This document shows, piece after piece, positions 29,425-37,926 of a DNA stretch of 64,000 nucleotides. The first letter of the stretch is position 1, and every line of letters begins with the position of its first letter. The position numbers and the translations under genes were made by a program. The notes under the pieces were generated by a model. The model saw nothing but the letters and a program-made list of their open reading frames with translations, did not search any database and had not been told where the DNA came from. Source of the DNA: Streptomyces sp. Alt3 (GTDB lineage Bacteria; Actinomycetota; Actinomycetes; Streptomycetales; Streptomycetaceae); the NCBI RefSeq assembly GCF_030719215.1, contig NZ_CP120983.1, forward strand, positions 3,348,001 to 3,412,000, written 5' to 3'.

Positions 29425-29453
29425 CGGCGACGGTCACCGCGGGGGCAACCGGC

Positions 29454-29855
29454 TCACAGCGTGAGGAGAATCCCCGCCACCGCCGCCACCGCCAGCGTCC
29501 CCACGACGACGGACAGCCCCGTGTCGAACCCCACCCGCTTGCCCACCTCGAACGACAACATCGAGCGCTCCGGGTTCTGCGGGTCGTAGATGACGTCCAC
29601 GACATCACCTATCTCCACGGGTGCGACGGAGTATCGCGACGAGCGGACGGACAGGTCAGCCCTGTCTCCCGCGGAGTAAGCGCAGACGACCCCCACATAC
29701 CCGCCACTGGGCCAGTAATGGTCGACGCATTCACCCTCGACGCGCATACCGGAGGATTCAAGGCGCTTCGCCTTTCGCAGGGCATAGAGGTTAGTGATCA
29801 ATACGAGAGACGAAGCGCACACCATGACAAAGAGGAAGATTCTTATCGCGAGCAC
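29454..29855 (-). CDS. DUF3592-type membrane protein, inserted against the tail operon
   Basis: A 133-residue protein from a GTG at 29855, with membrane helices at the N-terminus (IRIFLFVMVCASSLVLITNL) and C-terminus (VVVGTLAVAAVAGILLTL). Between them is an extracytoplasmic beta domain with the DUF3592 hallmark VDVIYDPQNPERSML. It is transcribed opposite to the tail genes and lies between the chaperone and tape-measure genes, like a moron. Function unknown for the family. Confidence 0.8.
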   Translation of the reverse strand: MLAIRIFLFVMVCASSLVLITNLYALRKAKRLESSGMRVEGECVDHYWPSGGYVGVVCAYSAGDRADLSVRSSRYSVAPVEIGDVVDVIYDPQNPERSMLSFEVGKRVGFDTGLSVVVGTLAVAAVAGILLTL

Positions 29856-29992
29856 AGAAAGCCCCAGAATTTATCGATACGCGTGGACCACGAGGCGAGC
29901 GAGAAGGCCGACCCGCCCGAGGCACCCGGCAGAGCCGAACTCATGTGCCTTTCACCTGAGTCAGACGCTCTCCGCGCCCGCACGGCTCCGCC

Positions 29993-30379
29993 CTACCTGA
30001 GGGCGAGGGCGAGGAACACGACCTCGACCAATGTGAGCGTGATCAGGTCCATGCGTTTCCACAGAGGCTTTTGAGCGCTGAGCGCCGTCTCCACCCGGCC
30101 GGGCGCCTGCGGGTCGTAGCGGACCGTCACGGTGTCGCCCACTCGAGTCCCCGCCGGCACATCGCTCTCATCTGCGGAACAGGTCATCCGGCGGCCGTCC
30201 GCCAGGGTGAAGCTCAGGAGGAACGTGGGACCGCCCCCCTGAGTGCGCCACTCCCGGTCGTAACAACGCGCCTCGGCCTCGATACCGCGCGCCCGCACCA
30301 GCAGCCGTCGCCGAAATATCCAGATGATGGCAATAAGGCCGAGAAGTGGCGGTATGAAAAGAAGGACTTCCGAGCCCAC
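29993..30379 (-). CDS. Second DUF3592-type membrane protein
   Basis: A 128-residue protein from the GTG at 30379, which has AAGGAG exactly 6 nt upstream; a TTG at 30409 is less likely. It has the same architecture as the protein at 29454: helix IPPLLGLIAIIWIF, a beta domain with VTVRYDPQAPGRVE, and a C-terminal helix. The two are probably paralogues and form a minus-strand moron pair. Their surroundings are AT-richer than the rest of the module. Confidence 0.8.
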   Translation of the reverse strand: MGSEVLLFIPPLLGLIAIIWIFRRRLLVRARGIEAEARCYDREWRTQGGGPTFLLSFTLADGRRMTCSADESDVPAGTRVGDTVTVRYDPQAPGRVETALSAQKPLWKRMDLITLTLVEVVFLALALR

Positions 30380-30459
30380 GCGCAGCTCCTTCGAAGACAG
30401 TGCGGACAACGATGCACCACATCACACCACACCTGTACGGACAAGATGGTGGAGAGGTT

Positions 30460-31278
30460 ATGACAGAACCCACAAATGAAAAGCTCGCCGAAGACATCGC
30501 AGGCATCAAGGAGGCCCTTGGGAAGAAGGCCGACAATTCCACCGTCGAGGGGCTGCTCAAACGATCGGATGTCAGGCCGAAGGCCTTGGTCGACGGCCCG
30601 GAGGACGAGGCCCCCCCGGGCCGGTCGACCGGATCCGGCGAGGGGGCGACACCTCCGGGCACACCGGACCAGCAGGATCTCGCCACACAACAAGAACTCC
30701 AGGAAGCAACAGCCTCCAGCCTCTGGACCCACGTCAAGCCGGCCGAATTAGTCGGCCTCGCATTTGCCTGGCAGGCATTGAAATTCGAACTTCCCACTCT
30801 CTTCAACCTGGAAATATTCACCGAAAAAATGCTCGGGAGAATGAATCTCTTCCAGGATGCGGAGGGCCGCGGATTTCACATCGCGCGTAACGAGTACGGT
30901 CTCCTGCTTCCGACTCGGAGGCCGGCCAATCCGGAGAACGGGGGCGAGGGGCAGCCCACCCCGTCCGACCCCGCACGCCCGCCCGACCCGGCACGCCCCT
31001 CCGATCCCGCACGTCCGGCTGGACAGCCCACCCCCGCCGACCCTGCACGTCCGGCCGGACAGCCCGCCCGGAGGAGGCGCCGGAACGCGTCGTCCCCGCC
31101 CGAGTCCCCGCCCGCGCGCCCCCGGACCGCAGCTGCTCAGGCAGCACCCCGCGCGGACCCCGAGCAGCAACGACGCCTGCAGGACGCGCTCCGCCGTACG
31201 AACGACGAGAGCCGCCGCGCCGCTTCAGCGCTGAGGGACGCGAACGGGGCCGCGGCCGATCTCGCAAGGACCGTCTGA
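30460..31278 (+). CDS. Proline/alanine-rich protein before the tape measures
   Basis: A 272-residue protein from the ATG at 30460, preceded by GGAGAGG. Residues 1-60 are a charged helix (MTEPTNEKLAEDIAGIKEAL). A hydrophobic, AT-rich-coded middle (LVGLAFAWQALKFELPTLFN) follows, then degenerate repeats of the type DPARP / AGQPTPADPARP (about 170-205), and a basic helical tail (QRRLQDALRRTNDESRRAAS). It is not a known tail protein; it may be associated with the adjacent DUF3592 pair. Codon use in the middle is noticeably less GC-rich than its neighbours. Confidence 0.7.
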   Translation: MTEPTNEKLAEDIAGIKEALGKKADNSTVEGLLKRSDVRPKALVDGPEDEAPPGRSTGSGEGATPPGTPDQQDLATQQELQEATASSLWTHVKPAELVGLAFAWQALKFELPTLFNLEIFTEKMLGRMNLFQDAEGRGFHIARNEYGLLLPTRRPANPENGGEGQPTPSDPARPPDPARPSDPARPAGQPTPADPARPAGQPARRRRRNASSPPESPPARPRTAAAQAAPRADPEQQRRLQDALRRTNDESRRAASALRDANGAAADLARTV

Positions 31279-31325
31279 AGCACGGCTGCCACTCCGGCAG
31301 CGCGCCCATCCACGGGAGACCTCGA

Positions 31326-32525
31326 ATGAACCTGACCCAAGCCCTGGGGAGATCCTCCGGCGCCCTGCGGAAGTTCCGGTCGGAGGCCGAAAATGCCGCG
31401 AAATCCACAAAAGCGCTCGCCACCGGTTCCACGAACGGCGACCGAGAGCTGAAGAAGATCAAGACCTCCGCCCAGACCTCCGCCCGCGAACTCGCCAAGA
31501 TCCAGGGCTCCGCCGACAAGGCCGAGCGCTCCATGGCCAAGGCGGGCAAGACCGGCCAGACGAGCGGCACCCAGGTCGGGAAGTTCAAGTCCGGGGCCGA
31601 CAAGGCGTCCAAGGGCATGAAGGGGCTCAACAAGTCGATGAAGGGCAACCTCATCGGTCAGTTGCTCTCCCTCCTCGCCCCGCTGATCGAGAAGGTGGTC
31701 GAGATGGCCACCCGCTCGAAGACGATGCAGAAGGTCCTCAAGGTCGCCTTCGACGCGATCAAGAAGGTCATCAGCTCGGTCATGAAGGCCGTCGGACCGA
31801 TCATGAAGAAGGCCGGCGCGCTGATCAAGACGGTCTGGGACGGCATCAAGAAGGCGATCACCGTCGTCATCAAGGCCGTCGCCACCGTCATCACGACCTA
31901 CTTCAACGCCTGGAAGAAGATCATCACGACGGTGATGAACGCCGTCAAGAAGGTCATCTCCAGCGTCTGGAACGGCATCAAGAAGGTCATCTCGCCGGTG
32001 GTCAACTGGATCCGCGACGTCATCCCCAAGGCCTTCAGCAGGGTCAAGGAGAAGCTGTCCAGCATCTGGGGCGGACTGCAGGGAATCGCGAAACGGGCCT
32101 TCGACAAGATCACGGGGGCGGTGAAGGGCCCGGTCAACTCCGTGATCCGGCTCATCAACTCCGCGATCGACAAGCTCAACCGCATCAAGGTCTCGATCCC
32201 CGGCTGGGTCCCCGGGGTCGGCGGCAAGACGTTCGGCATCAGCCTGCCGAAGATCCCGCAGCTGGCGGCCGGCGGCATCGTGGCACCGCGCAACGGCGGT
32301 GTGCACGCGATCGTCGCCGAGGCCGGTGAGGCGGAGGCCGTGCTGCCGCTGTCCAAGCTGGACCGGCTGCTGCGCCACACCGCCCACCGGGCCAGGGCCG
32401 ACTCCGTCAACGCCACGGCCGGAGCCGTCTCCGGCTTCCAGATCGAGAACTACTACGAGGCGTCCACGGCCGACCTCCAGGAGACGGCCACCGCCCTGCT
32501 GTTCCTGTCCAAGGCACGCGGATGA
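31326..32525 (+). CDS. Tape measure-like protein 1
   Basis: A 399-residue protein built mainly from amphipathic helices rich in Lys and Ala (SARELAKIQGSADKAERSMA), a hydrophobic span (NLIGQLLSLLAPLIEKVVEM), repeated IKKVISSV-type segments, and a C-terminal region SLPKIPQLAAGGIVAPRNGG ... AEAVLPLSKLDRLL. The last is the usual signature of siphophage tape-measure C-termini. Tape measures set tail length; at roughly 0.15 nm per residue this one spans about 60 nm. Its stop overlaps the next gene (ATGA), a paralogue. Confidence 0.82.
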   Translation: MNLTQALGRSSGALRKFRSEAENAAKSTKALATGSTNGDRELKKIKTSAQTSARELAKIQGSADKAERSMAKAGKTGQTSGTQVGKFKSGADKASKGMKGLNKSMKGNLIGQLLSLLAPLIEKVVEMATRSKTMQKVLKVAFDAIKKVISSVMKAVGPIMKKAGALIKTVWDGIKKAITVVIKAVATVITTYFNAWKKIITTVMNAVKKVISSVWNGIKKVISPVVNWIRDVIPKAFSRVKEKLSSIWGGLQGIAKRAFDKITGAVKGPVNSVIRLINSAIDKLNRIKVSIPGWVPGVGGKTFGISLPKIPQLAAGGIVAPRNGGVHAIVAEAGEAEAVLPLSKLDRLLRHTAHRARADSVNATAGAVSGFQIENYYEASTADLQETATALLFLSKARG

Positions 32526-33805
32526 GCGCCGCGGCGATCGGTGCGGGCGCGGACCCGCTCGCGGGAGTCGCCGGAGCACTGAGTTCCTTCCGCGCCGGCC
32601 TCACCGGCGCCGCGCGGTCCGTACGGGCCGCCGCACAGAACATCGGACGGGCCGGGTCGGCCGCCGACCGCATCAAGGGTTCCGCCGCCTCCGCCGGCAC
32701 CCAGCTCCGGCAGATCAGAACGGGCGCGGACAAGGCCGGGAAGTCCCTCACCAGGGCAGGCCGGACAGCCGGCCGTGCGGCGACCCAGCTCCGTACCGGC
32801 TCCACCAAGGCCCGCGCCACCGCCGCACCCCTCGACTCCATCGCCACCGAGGGCGCCGCTTTCAGCGGAGTCGTCGGTGTGCTGGGCAAGGGCTCCGGCA
32901 CGGTGTCCAAACTCATGGGCCTCTTCGGCGGCGCGCTCACCGTCGCCTCCGGCGCGATGACCGCCGTCAACGTCGCCATGCGGGCCAACCCCCTCGGATT
33001 CGTCCTCGGTCTGGTCGCCCCGCTGGCCGGCTACCTCATCGAGTACGCGCTCAGCTCGGAGACCGGCCAGAAGATCATGAAGCAGGTCTTCGACCAGGTC
33101 CTCCAGGTGTTCCGGACCATCTGGAAGTTCCTGGGTCCCGTCGTCAAGGCGTACGCCACCGTCATCTCGGCCTACTTCACGACCGCCTTCAAGGTCGTCA
33201 CCACGGTCCTGGCCGTCGTAGGCGCGCTCCTCTCCAGGGACTTCGACGGCACCCGGAACGCCGTCGCCTCCGCCACGAACGCCGTGACCGGCCTCGTCCG
33301 CCGCGCCTGGAGCGGCTTCCGCACCGTCATCCAGCCCGTCCTGGACTGGATCACGAAGAGGATCCCCGGCATGTTCACCCGGGTCAAGGACGCCATGTCC
33401 AAGACCCTGGAGGGCATCGGCCGCTTCCTCAGCACCGGCATGCAGGGCGTCATGGCGGCGGTCACCGGGCCGGTCAAGGCGCTGATCTCCTTCGCCAACT
33501 GGGTCATCGACGGCCTCAACAAGCTGAGCTTCAGCCTCCTCGGCAAGAAGTTCGGCGTCGACCTGCCCAAGATCCCGCAGCTCGCCGAGGGCGGTGTCGT
33601 CCGGCCCGCCGGGCCCGGCACCGCCTCCTCCGTACTGCCGCTGTCCGCGCTCAGCCGGCTGCGCCCCGCCGAACCGGCTGCGCGCACGACCGGGCCCACC
33701 GGTTCGACGGACCGCTCCCGGCTGCGCACGTACCACGCGGCGGAGGGCAACGGCCCGCTCGCCGTCGCCACCGACCTGCTGTTCCTGCACGGGGCGGCGG
33801 CATGA
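32522..33805 (+). CDS. Tape measure-like protein 2
   Basis: A 427-residue protein with the same plan as its upstream neighbour: an Ala/Ser/Arg-rich helical N-terminus, a hydrophobic region (LGFVLGLVAPLAGYLIEYAL), amphipathic helices, and the C-terminal LPKIPQLAEGGVVRPAGPG ... SSVLPLSALSRL. It is clearly related to the 31326 product in the C-terminal third. Two consecutive tape-measure-like genes are unusual: one may be the tape and the other a tip or adapter component. Translation is coupled through the ATGA overlap. Confidence 0.8.
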   Translation: MSAAAIGAGADPLAGVAGALSSFRAGLTGAARSVRAAAQNIGRAGSAADRIKGSAASAGTQLRQIRTGADKAGKSLTRAGRTAGRAATQLRTGSTKARATAAPLDSIATEGAAFSGVVGVLGKGSGTVSKLMGLFGGALTVASGAMTAVNVAMRANPLGFVLGLVAPLAGYLIEYALSSETGQKIMKQVFDQVLQVFRTIWKFLGPVVKAYATVISAYFTTAFKVVTTVLAVVGALLSRDFDGTRNAVASATNAVTGLVRRAWSGFRTVIQPVLDWITKRIPGMFTRVKDAMSKTLEGIGRFLSTGMQGVMAAVTGPVKALISFANWVIDGLNKLSFSLLGKKFGVDLPKIPQLAEGGVVRPAGPGTASSVLPLSALSRLRPAEPAARTTGPTGSTDRSRLRTYHAAEGNGPLAVATDLLFLHGAAA

Positions 33806-33847
33806 GCGCCCACCCGCCCCACGACTGAGACGAGGTGACGGCCCCTC

Positions 33848-34792
33848 ATGGCCGAGACCACAACCACATATTCCCAGGAGGCCGCACCCGGCTCACTGAT
33901 CACCCGCGACGGGCAGATCCAGTGGGCCGGACTGCTGATGGGCCCCGGCACTCCGTACGAGATCGACCGCACCGGACTCACCGGCTGGGACGACCTGCCG
34001 ACGCTCGACACCGGAGACATCGTCCGTCCCGACCAGCACGGCGCCTGGCCCGGCGCCCGCTGGGCGCAGCCCCGGCTCGTGGGCGCGTCCGTCTGGCTGC
34101 TGCCCCGGGGCACCGGCGAGGCTCTCGGCGTCGTCTCCGCGTTCCGCGCCGCCACCGGCGCCGACGGTGGCGAGCAGTGGCTGGCCGTGCGCCTGCACGG
34201 CGAGACCCTGGCCGTACGGGCCAGGGTCAGCCGACGCGTCGTACCGCAGGACCGGGCGTTCGTGGTGCACGGCACGTCCAAGGCCAGCCTCCAGTGGACC
34301 GCCACCGACCCGCGCCGGTACGGGGCCGTCCACCGGGAGGCGCGGGCCGTTCTGCCCGTCACGGAGCCGGGCCTGGACTGGCCGGGTGAGCCCGGGGCCG
34401 CAGGGATGGGACTCGAATGGCCGCTGGAGTGGGGGACGACCGGCACCGCGGGCACCTGCACCGCCGTCAACGGCGGCGCCGCGACGGCCCACCCGGTGAT
34501 CGAGTTCCGCGGCCCGCTGCGACGCCCCACGCTGACCCGGCTCGGCGACGGCCGGCAGCTCCGGTACGACATCGTGCTGGGTTCCCAGGACGTGCTGACG
34601 GTGGACACCGAGTCCGGCACGGTGCTGCTCAACGCCACCGCCTCCCGGCTCTACACCGCGTCCCCCGCCTCGGTTCCCGAGCAGTTGTTCCAGCTGCCGC
34701 CGGGCACCACGGAGCTGGCCTTCCGCTCCGACGACGCCACCCCCGACCCCCGGGCCTCCGTCACCCTGCGCTGGCGCGACGCCCACTGGTGA
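33848..34792 (+). CDS. Distal tail protein (Dit-like)
   Basis: A 314-residue protein directly after the tape measures, as Dit is in siphophages. The N-terminal half is a beta-barrel-like belt region (SLITRDGQIQWAGLLMGPGT ... LTGWDDLPTLDTGDI). The C-terminal half has a galectin-like jelly-roll pattern (NGGAATAHPVIEFRGPLRRP ... QLFQLPPGTTELAFRSDD, RASVTLRWRDAHW). It would form the hub ring joining tube to baseplate. Family assignment from pattern and synteny. Confidence 0.78.
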   Translation: MAETTTTYSQEAAPGSLITRDGQIQWAGLLMGPGTPYEIDRTGLTGWDDLPTLDTGDIVRPDQHGAWPGARWAQPRLVGASVWLLPRGTGEALGVVSAFRAATGADGGEQWLAVRLHGETLAVRARVSRRVVPQDRAFVVHGTSKASLQWTATDPRRYGAVHREARAVLPVTEPGLDWPGEPGAAGMGLEWPLEWGTTGTAGTCTAVNGGAATAHPVIEFRGPLRRPTLTRLGDGRQLRYDIVLGSQDVLTVDTESGTVLLNATASRLYTASPASVPEQLFQLPPGTTELAFRSDDATPDPRASVTLRWRDAHW

Positions 34793-34840
34793 CCGCCCGG
34801 CGGCCCACCACCATCCACCACCACTTCCCAGGAGGACCCC

Positions 34841-36040
34841 ATGCCCGTACGCAGTGCCTGGCTGATCAACCGCACCGAGACCGAGACCGGTCAGTCCCGG
34901 GCCGACACCCGGCTCTCCCCGGTCGGCACCATGGCCCCGAACGGGGCGCTGTCCAGCACCGGCGGCGTGATCCCGGGCTCCGCCGGCGGCGAGTACCTGA
35001 TGTCGGGGCTCTACGTCTTCGGCGAGAGCGCCGGGATGAAGGCCTCCGTCGCACCGGGCCGCGCGGTGATCCAGGGCCGGGGCTCGGCCGGCGCCTACCC
35101 GGTCGTCCTGACCGACTACACGGACGTGACCTTCGGCGACGGAAACGCCTCCAACCCGCGTATCGACCTGGTCGTGCTGCGGGTGCACGACGCCCAGGTC
35201 GACGGCGGAGTCCGTACGGAGGCCGTGCTGGAGGTCATCGAGGGCGAGCCGGAGGCGACCCCCCAGTCGCCGCAGCTTCCGGAAGCCTCGCTCCCGCTCG
35301 CCCGGGTCACCGTGCCCGCCGGTGCCTCCGTGGGCACGGGCGGCATCGCGTGGGCCGACGCGGTGTACGACATGCGGGTGTCCACGGTGGCCGTGGGCGG
35401 CATCCTCGCCGACTCCTGGAACCGTGAGACGGCCGGCGGGTACCCGGGCCAGTACCGCGACACCTCCAGCACCCTCCAGCGCTGGGACGGAACGCGCTGG
35501 GTGAACTACGCCCGGCAGATCGGCGGCATCGCCCCACAGGGGGCGCTGGCCGCGGGCGAGTACACCGGCCAGTACCGCGACGAGGCCGGACGGCTCCAGC
35601 GCTGGGACGGCACCGTGTGGCGGCCGGCCGTCCCGTCCACCGCGTGGGCGAACAACACCGACGGCGGCTACTGCGCCTCCACCTCCTGGGTCGAGGCGGT
35701 CACCGACACGGTCGGCCCCACGATCACGGCCACCTTCACGGTGCCGGTGACGGGTGCGGTGCTGGTGACCGTGGGCTTCATGGGGAACACCGGCGTGGAC
35801 GGCCAGTGGTCCCGCATGGGCGTCAACATCCGCAAGGACGGCGTCCTGGTCGTCGAGGCGAACGAGGTCCGCTCGGCCACGGTCAGCTCCAAGGCGCTGA
35901 CCTCGGTGTCCGCCACCTCCCGCGTCACCGGGCTGCAGCCCGGCGCCGTCTACACGGCGGTCTCCGCCTACTGCTCGTCGGCGGCCAGCAACAAGGGCTG
36001 GTTCGACAACCGTTTCATCCGCGTCGACCCGCTCGTGTGA
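34841..36040 (+). CDS. Baseplate / receptor-binding-type minor tail protein
   Basis: A 399-residue protein (MPVRSAWLINRTETETGQSR ...). The N-terminal 180 residues resemble upper-baseplate proteins (PGRAVIQGRGSAGAYPVVLT, then NPRIDLVVLRVHDAQ). Two tandem copies of a WD-type motif follow (GQYRDTSSTLQRWDGTRWVN and GQYRDEAGRLQRWDGTVWRP), then a beta-rich C-terminal domain with TFTVPVTGAVLVTVGFMGN, like a virion carbohydrate-binding tip. Plausible receptor-binding component; the target is unknown. Confidence 0.72.
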   Translation: MPVRSAWLINRTETETGQSRADTRLSPVGTMAPNGALSSTGGVIPGSAGGEYLMSGLYVFGESAGMKASVAPGRAVIQGRGSAGAYPVVLTDYTDVTFGDGNASNPRIDLVVLRVHDAQVDGGVRTEAVLEVIEGEPEATPQSPQLPEASLPLARVTVPAGASVGTGGIAWADAVYDMRVSTVAVGGILADSWNRETAGGYPGQYRDTSSTLQRWDGTRWVNYARQIGGIAPQGALAAGEYTGQYRDEAGRLQRWDGTVWRPAVPSTAWANNTDGGYCASTSWVEAVTDTVGPTITATFTVPVTGAVLVTVGFMGNTGVDGQWSRMGVNIRKDGVLVVEANEVRSATVSSKALTSVSATSRVTGLQPGAVYTAVSAYCSSAASNKGWFDNRFIRVDPLV

Positions 36041-36048
36041 GGCAGCCG

Positions 36049-37155
36049 ATGACCGCGTCCATCACCACGCCCGTCTACCGGGCGCTCTTCTGCGACCTGC
36101 GCACCGACCGCCTGCTGGACGTACTGCCGCTCACGGAGGCCAAGTTCGACGACTACATAGGCAAGCCCGGATCGCTCACCGCCAACGTTCCGCTGCCGGG
36201 CGGCGCGCTGGCGGCCCGGGCTCGGGCCGCGCTCCAGCCCGGCCGCACCGCGGTCTGGCTGGAGCGTGACGGGGACATCTGGTGGGGCGGGATCCTGTGG
36301 ACCTGCACCCCGGTCTCCGACGAGCAGGGCCGGATCATGGTGCAGTTCCAGGCCGGCACGTTCGACTCGTACCTGGACCACCGCATCCTCGCCGAGGACA
36401 TGGCGGGCACCGGAATGGACCAGTTCGACATCGCCCGCGCCCTGATCACGCACGCACAGGAACAGACCGGCGGGGACATCGGCATCAGCCCGGGCCACGA
36501 CCGGTCCGGGGTGGTGCGCGACTACGCCTACGCCTACTCCGCACTCGCCCGGGTCAGGGAACTCATCGACAACCTGGGCCAGTTGAGCGACGGGTTCGAG
36601 TGGCGCATCCACTGCTACCGGGACGCCGAGGGCCGCCGGGTCAAGCGACTCCAGCTCGGCCACCCGCAGATCCGCACGGGACACACGGACATCGTGCTGG
36701 ACCACCCCGGCCAGGTCCTCACCTACAGCCTGCCGACGGACTCCACGGTGCAGGCGAACGTCTGGGTGGCGCGGGGCGACTCCGCCAACACCGATCAGTC
36801 CCAGGACTCCCAGCCACTGACCGTCAGCGAGGAGTCGCCCGGAGACCTGGAAGCCGGCTGGCCCCGCCTGGAGCTCACGTCCGACCACAGCGGTGTCTCG
36901 GAGGAGGCCACCCTGCGTTCGCTGGCCCGCGCCGAACTGGCCCGGCAGAACCGTCCCGAGGTCATCCCGGAGCTGACCGTGCTGCTGGACGGGCGGATCA
37001 CCCCCGCGCTGCTCGGTGCCCGGATCCGGCTGCGCATCCACGACCTGTGGCATCACGAGGGTCTCGACGCCGCCTACCGGATCGTCGGCATCGCCGTCAC
37101 CCCGCCCCAGCGCACCAAGGCCGAGACCGCCGTCCTCTACCTGGAAGGAGCGTGA
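36049..37155 (+). CDS. Tail hub / Gp37-like minor tail protein
   Basis: A 368-residue protein from the ATG at 36049, 8 nt after the preceding stop. It matches the ReqiPepy6 Gp37-like family found in actinophage tails: ITTPVYRALFCDLRTDRLLD near the start, WLERDGDIWWGGILWTCTPV, FDSYLDHRILAEDMAG, and the C-terminal GARIRLRIHDLWHHEGLDAA. Members are hub proteins equivalent to phage T4 gp27 / tail-associated Tal N-domains. It closes the tube until target binding. Confidence 0.82.
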   Translation: MTASITTPVYRALFCDLRTDRLLDVLPLTEAKFDDYIGKPGSLTANVPLPGGALAARARAALQPGRTAVWLERDGDIWWGGILWTCTPVSDEQGRIMVQFQAGTFDSYLDHRILAEDMAGTGMDQFDIARALITHAQEQTGGDIGISPGHDRSGVVRDYAYAYSALARVRELIDNLGQLSDGFEWRIHCYRDAEGRRVKRLQLGHPQIRTGHTDIVLDHPGQVLTYSLPTDSTVQANVWVARGDSANTDQSQDSQPLTVSEESPGDLEAGWPRLELTSDHSGVSEEATLRSLARAELARQNRPEVIPELTVLLDGRITPALLGARIRLRIHDLWHHEGLDAAYRIVGIAVTPPQRTKAETAVLYLEGA

Positions 37156-37158
37156 CCC

Positions 37159-37875
37159 GTGGCGATCATCCCCACCGATCTGCTCGACCGTATCCGCGCA
37201 CTGGAACGCCAGGTCAGAGACCTGATGGGCAGCGCCAACACCACACCGGCGCTGAACCAGATCATGGGCGGCGAGGTGGTCATCGGCGACAAGGGACGGC
37301 TGCGCGTCCGCACCTCCGGCGACGAGGACCTGCTCTACCTGGGCCGCGTCCAGCCCGACCGCGGCAAGGACGACCCGCAGCAGGGCTTCGTCGTACGCCG
37401 TGACGACGGCTCCCTCGCCCTGACCATCTGGACGGCGGCCCCGGACACCCTGCCGGTGCAGCCGGTGCAGGTCTTCGACCGCCGGGGCAACGTGGTCGTC
37501 GCCGACGACGCCGCCCACGGCGGTCTGGCCCGCCCCTACATCCCGTACCCGCTGCCCGCCCCGGCCGACGCGGCCCGCTGGGAATCCACCGGGTCGACCG
37601 CCTGGACGACGCTCTACCGCGGTCCGGGCATCGTCCAGCACCCCCGGCTGCACTGCGCTGTCGCCGCCGAGGGCAGCACGGGCGCCGAGGTGCGGCTGCT
37701 CGTCGACGGCGTACAGCTCGCCGGGGTGGGCGCGCCGGGCGGCGGCCTCGTGTTCACCGAGAGGCTGGCCGCCGGCTTCGGCACCACGGTCACCTTCGAG
37801 ATCCAGGCCAGGGTCGCGGCCGCCGGCGACACCCTGCGCTGCCGTCCGGTCGCCCTGTACGGCGTCCAGTCCTGA
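37159..37875 (+). CDS. Minor tail protein with N-terminal coiled coil
   Basis: A 238-residue protein from a GTG 3 nt after the hub gene. The first 25 residues form a heptad-like helix (IPTDLLDRIRALERQVRDLM), then a G-rich beta segment (GEVVIGDKGRLRVRTSGDED), and a C-terminal jelly-roll-like domain. It resembles small trimeric baseplate spikes in actinophages. No enzymatic motif. Confidence 0.7.
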   Translation: MAIIPTDLLDRIRALERQVRDLMGSANTTPALNQIMGGEVVIGDKGRLRVRTSGDEDLLYLGRVQPDRGKDDPQQGFVVRRDDGSLALTIWTAAPDTLPVQPVQVFDRRGNVVVADDAAHGGLARPYIPYPLPAPADAARWESTGSTAWTTLYRGPGIVQHPRLHCAVAAEGSTGAEVRLLVDGVQLAGVGAPGGGLVFTERLAAGFGTTVTFEIQARVAAAGDTLRCRPVALYGVQS

Positions 37876-37926
37876 CGCCCGGCCAGGCCGGACCTCCACC
37901 CAGACAACCACCGAGGAGGGCACCGA

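Noticed and set aside
30961..31080. Possible CRISPR-like or tandem DNA repeat
   Set aside because: The repetition is a degenerate coding repeat (DPARP / AGQPTPADPARP) inside a gene, not spaced identical repeats.
33802..33828. 8-codon mini-frame after the second tape measure (ATG overlapping its stop)
   Set aside because: Too short to support; probably incidental to the ATGA sequence, although a coupling peptide for the Dit gene cannot be excluded.
28045..36040. Contractile injection system (eCIS/R-type)
   Set aside because: No sheath, AAA+ ATPase or T4 gp25/VgrG-type spike was seen; the tube, chaperone frameshift, Dit and Gp37-like hub fit a non-contractile siphophage tail.
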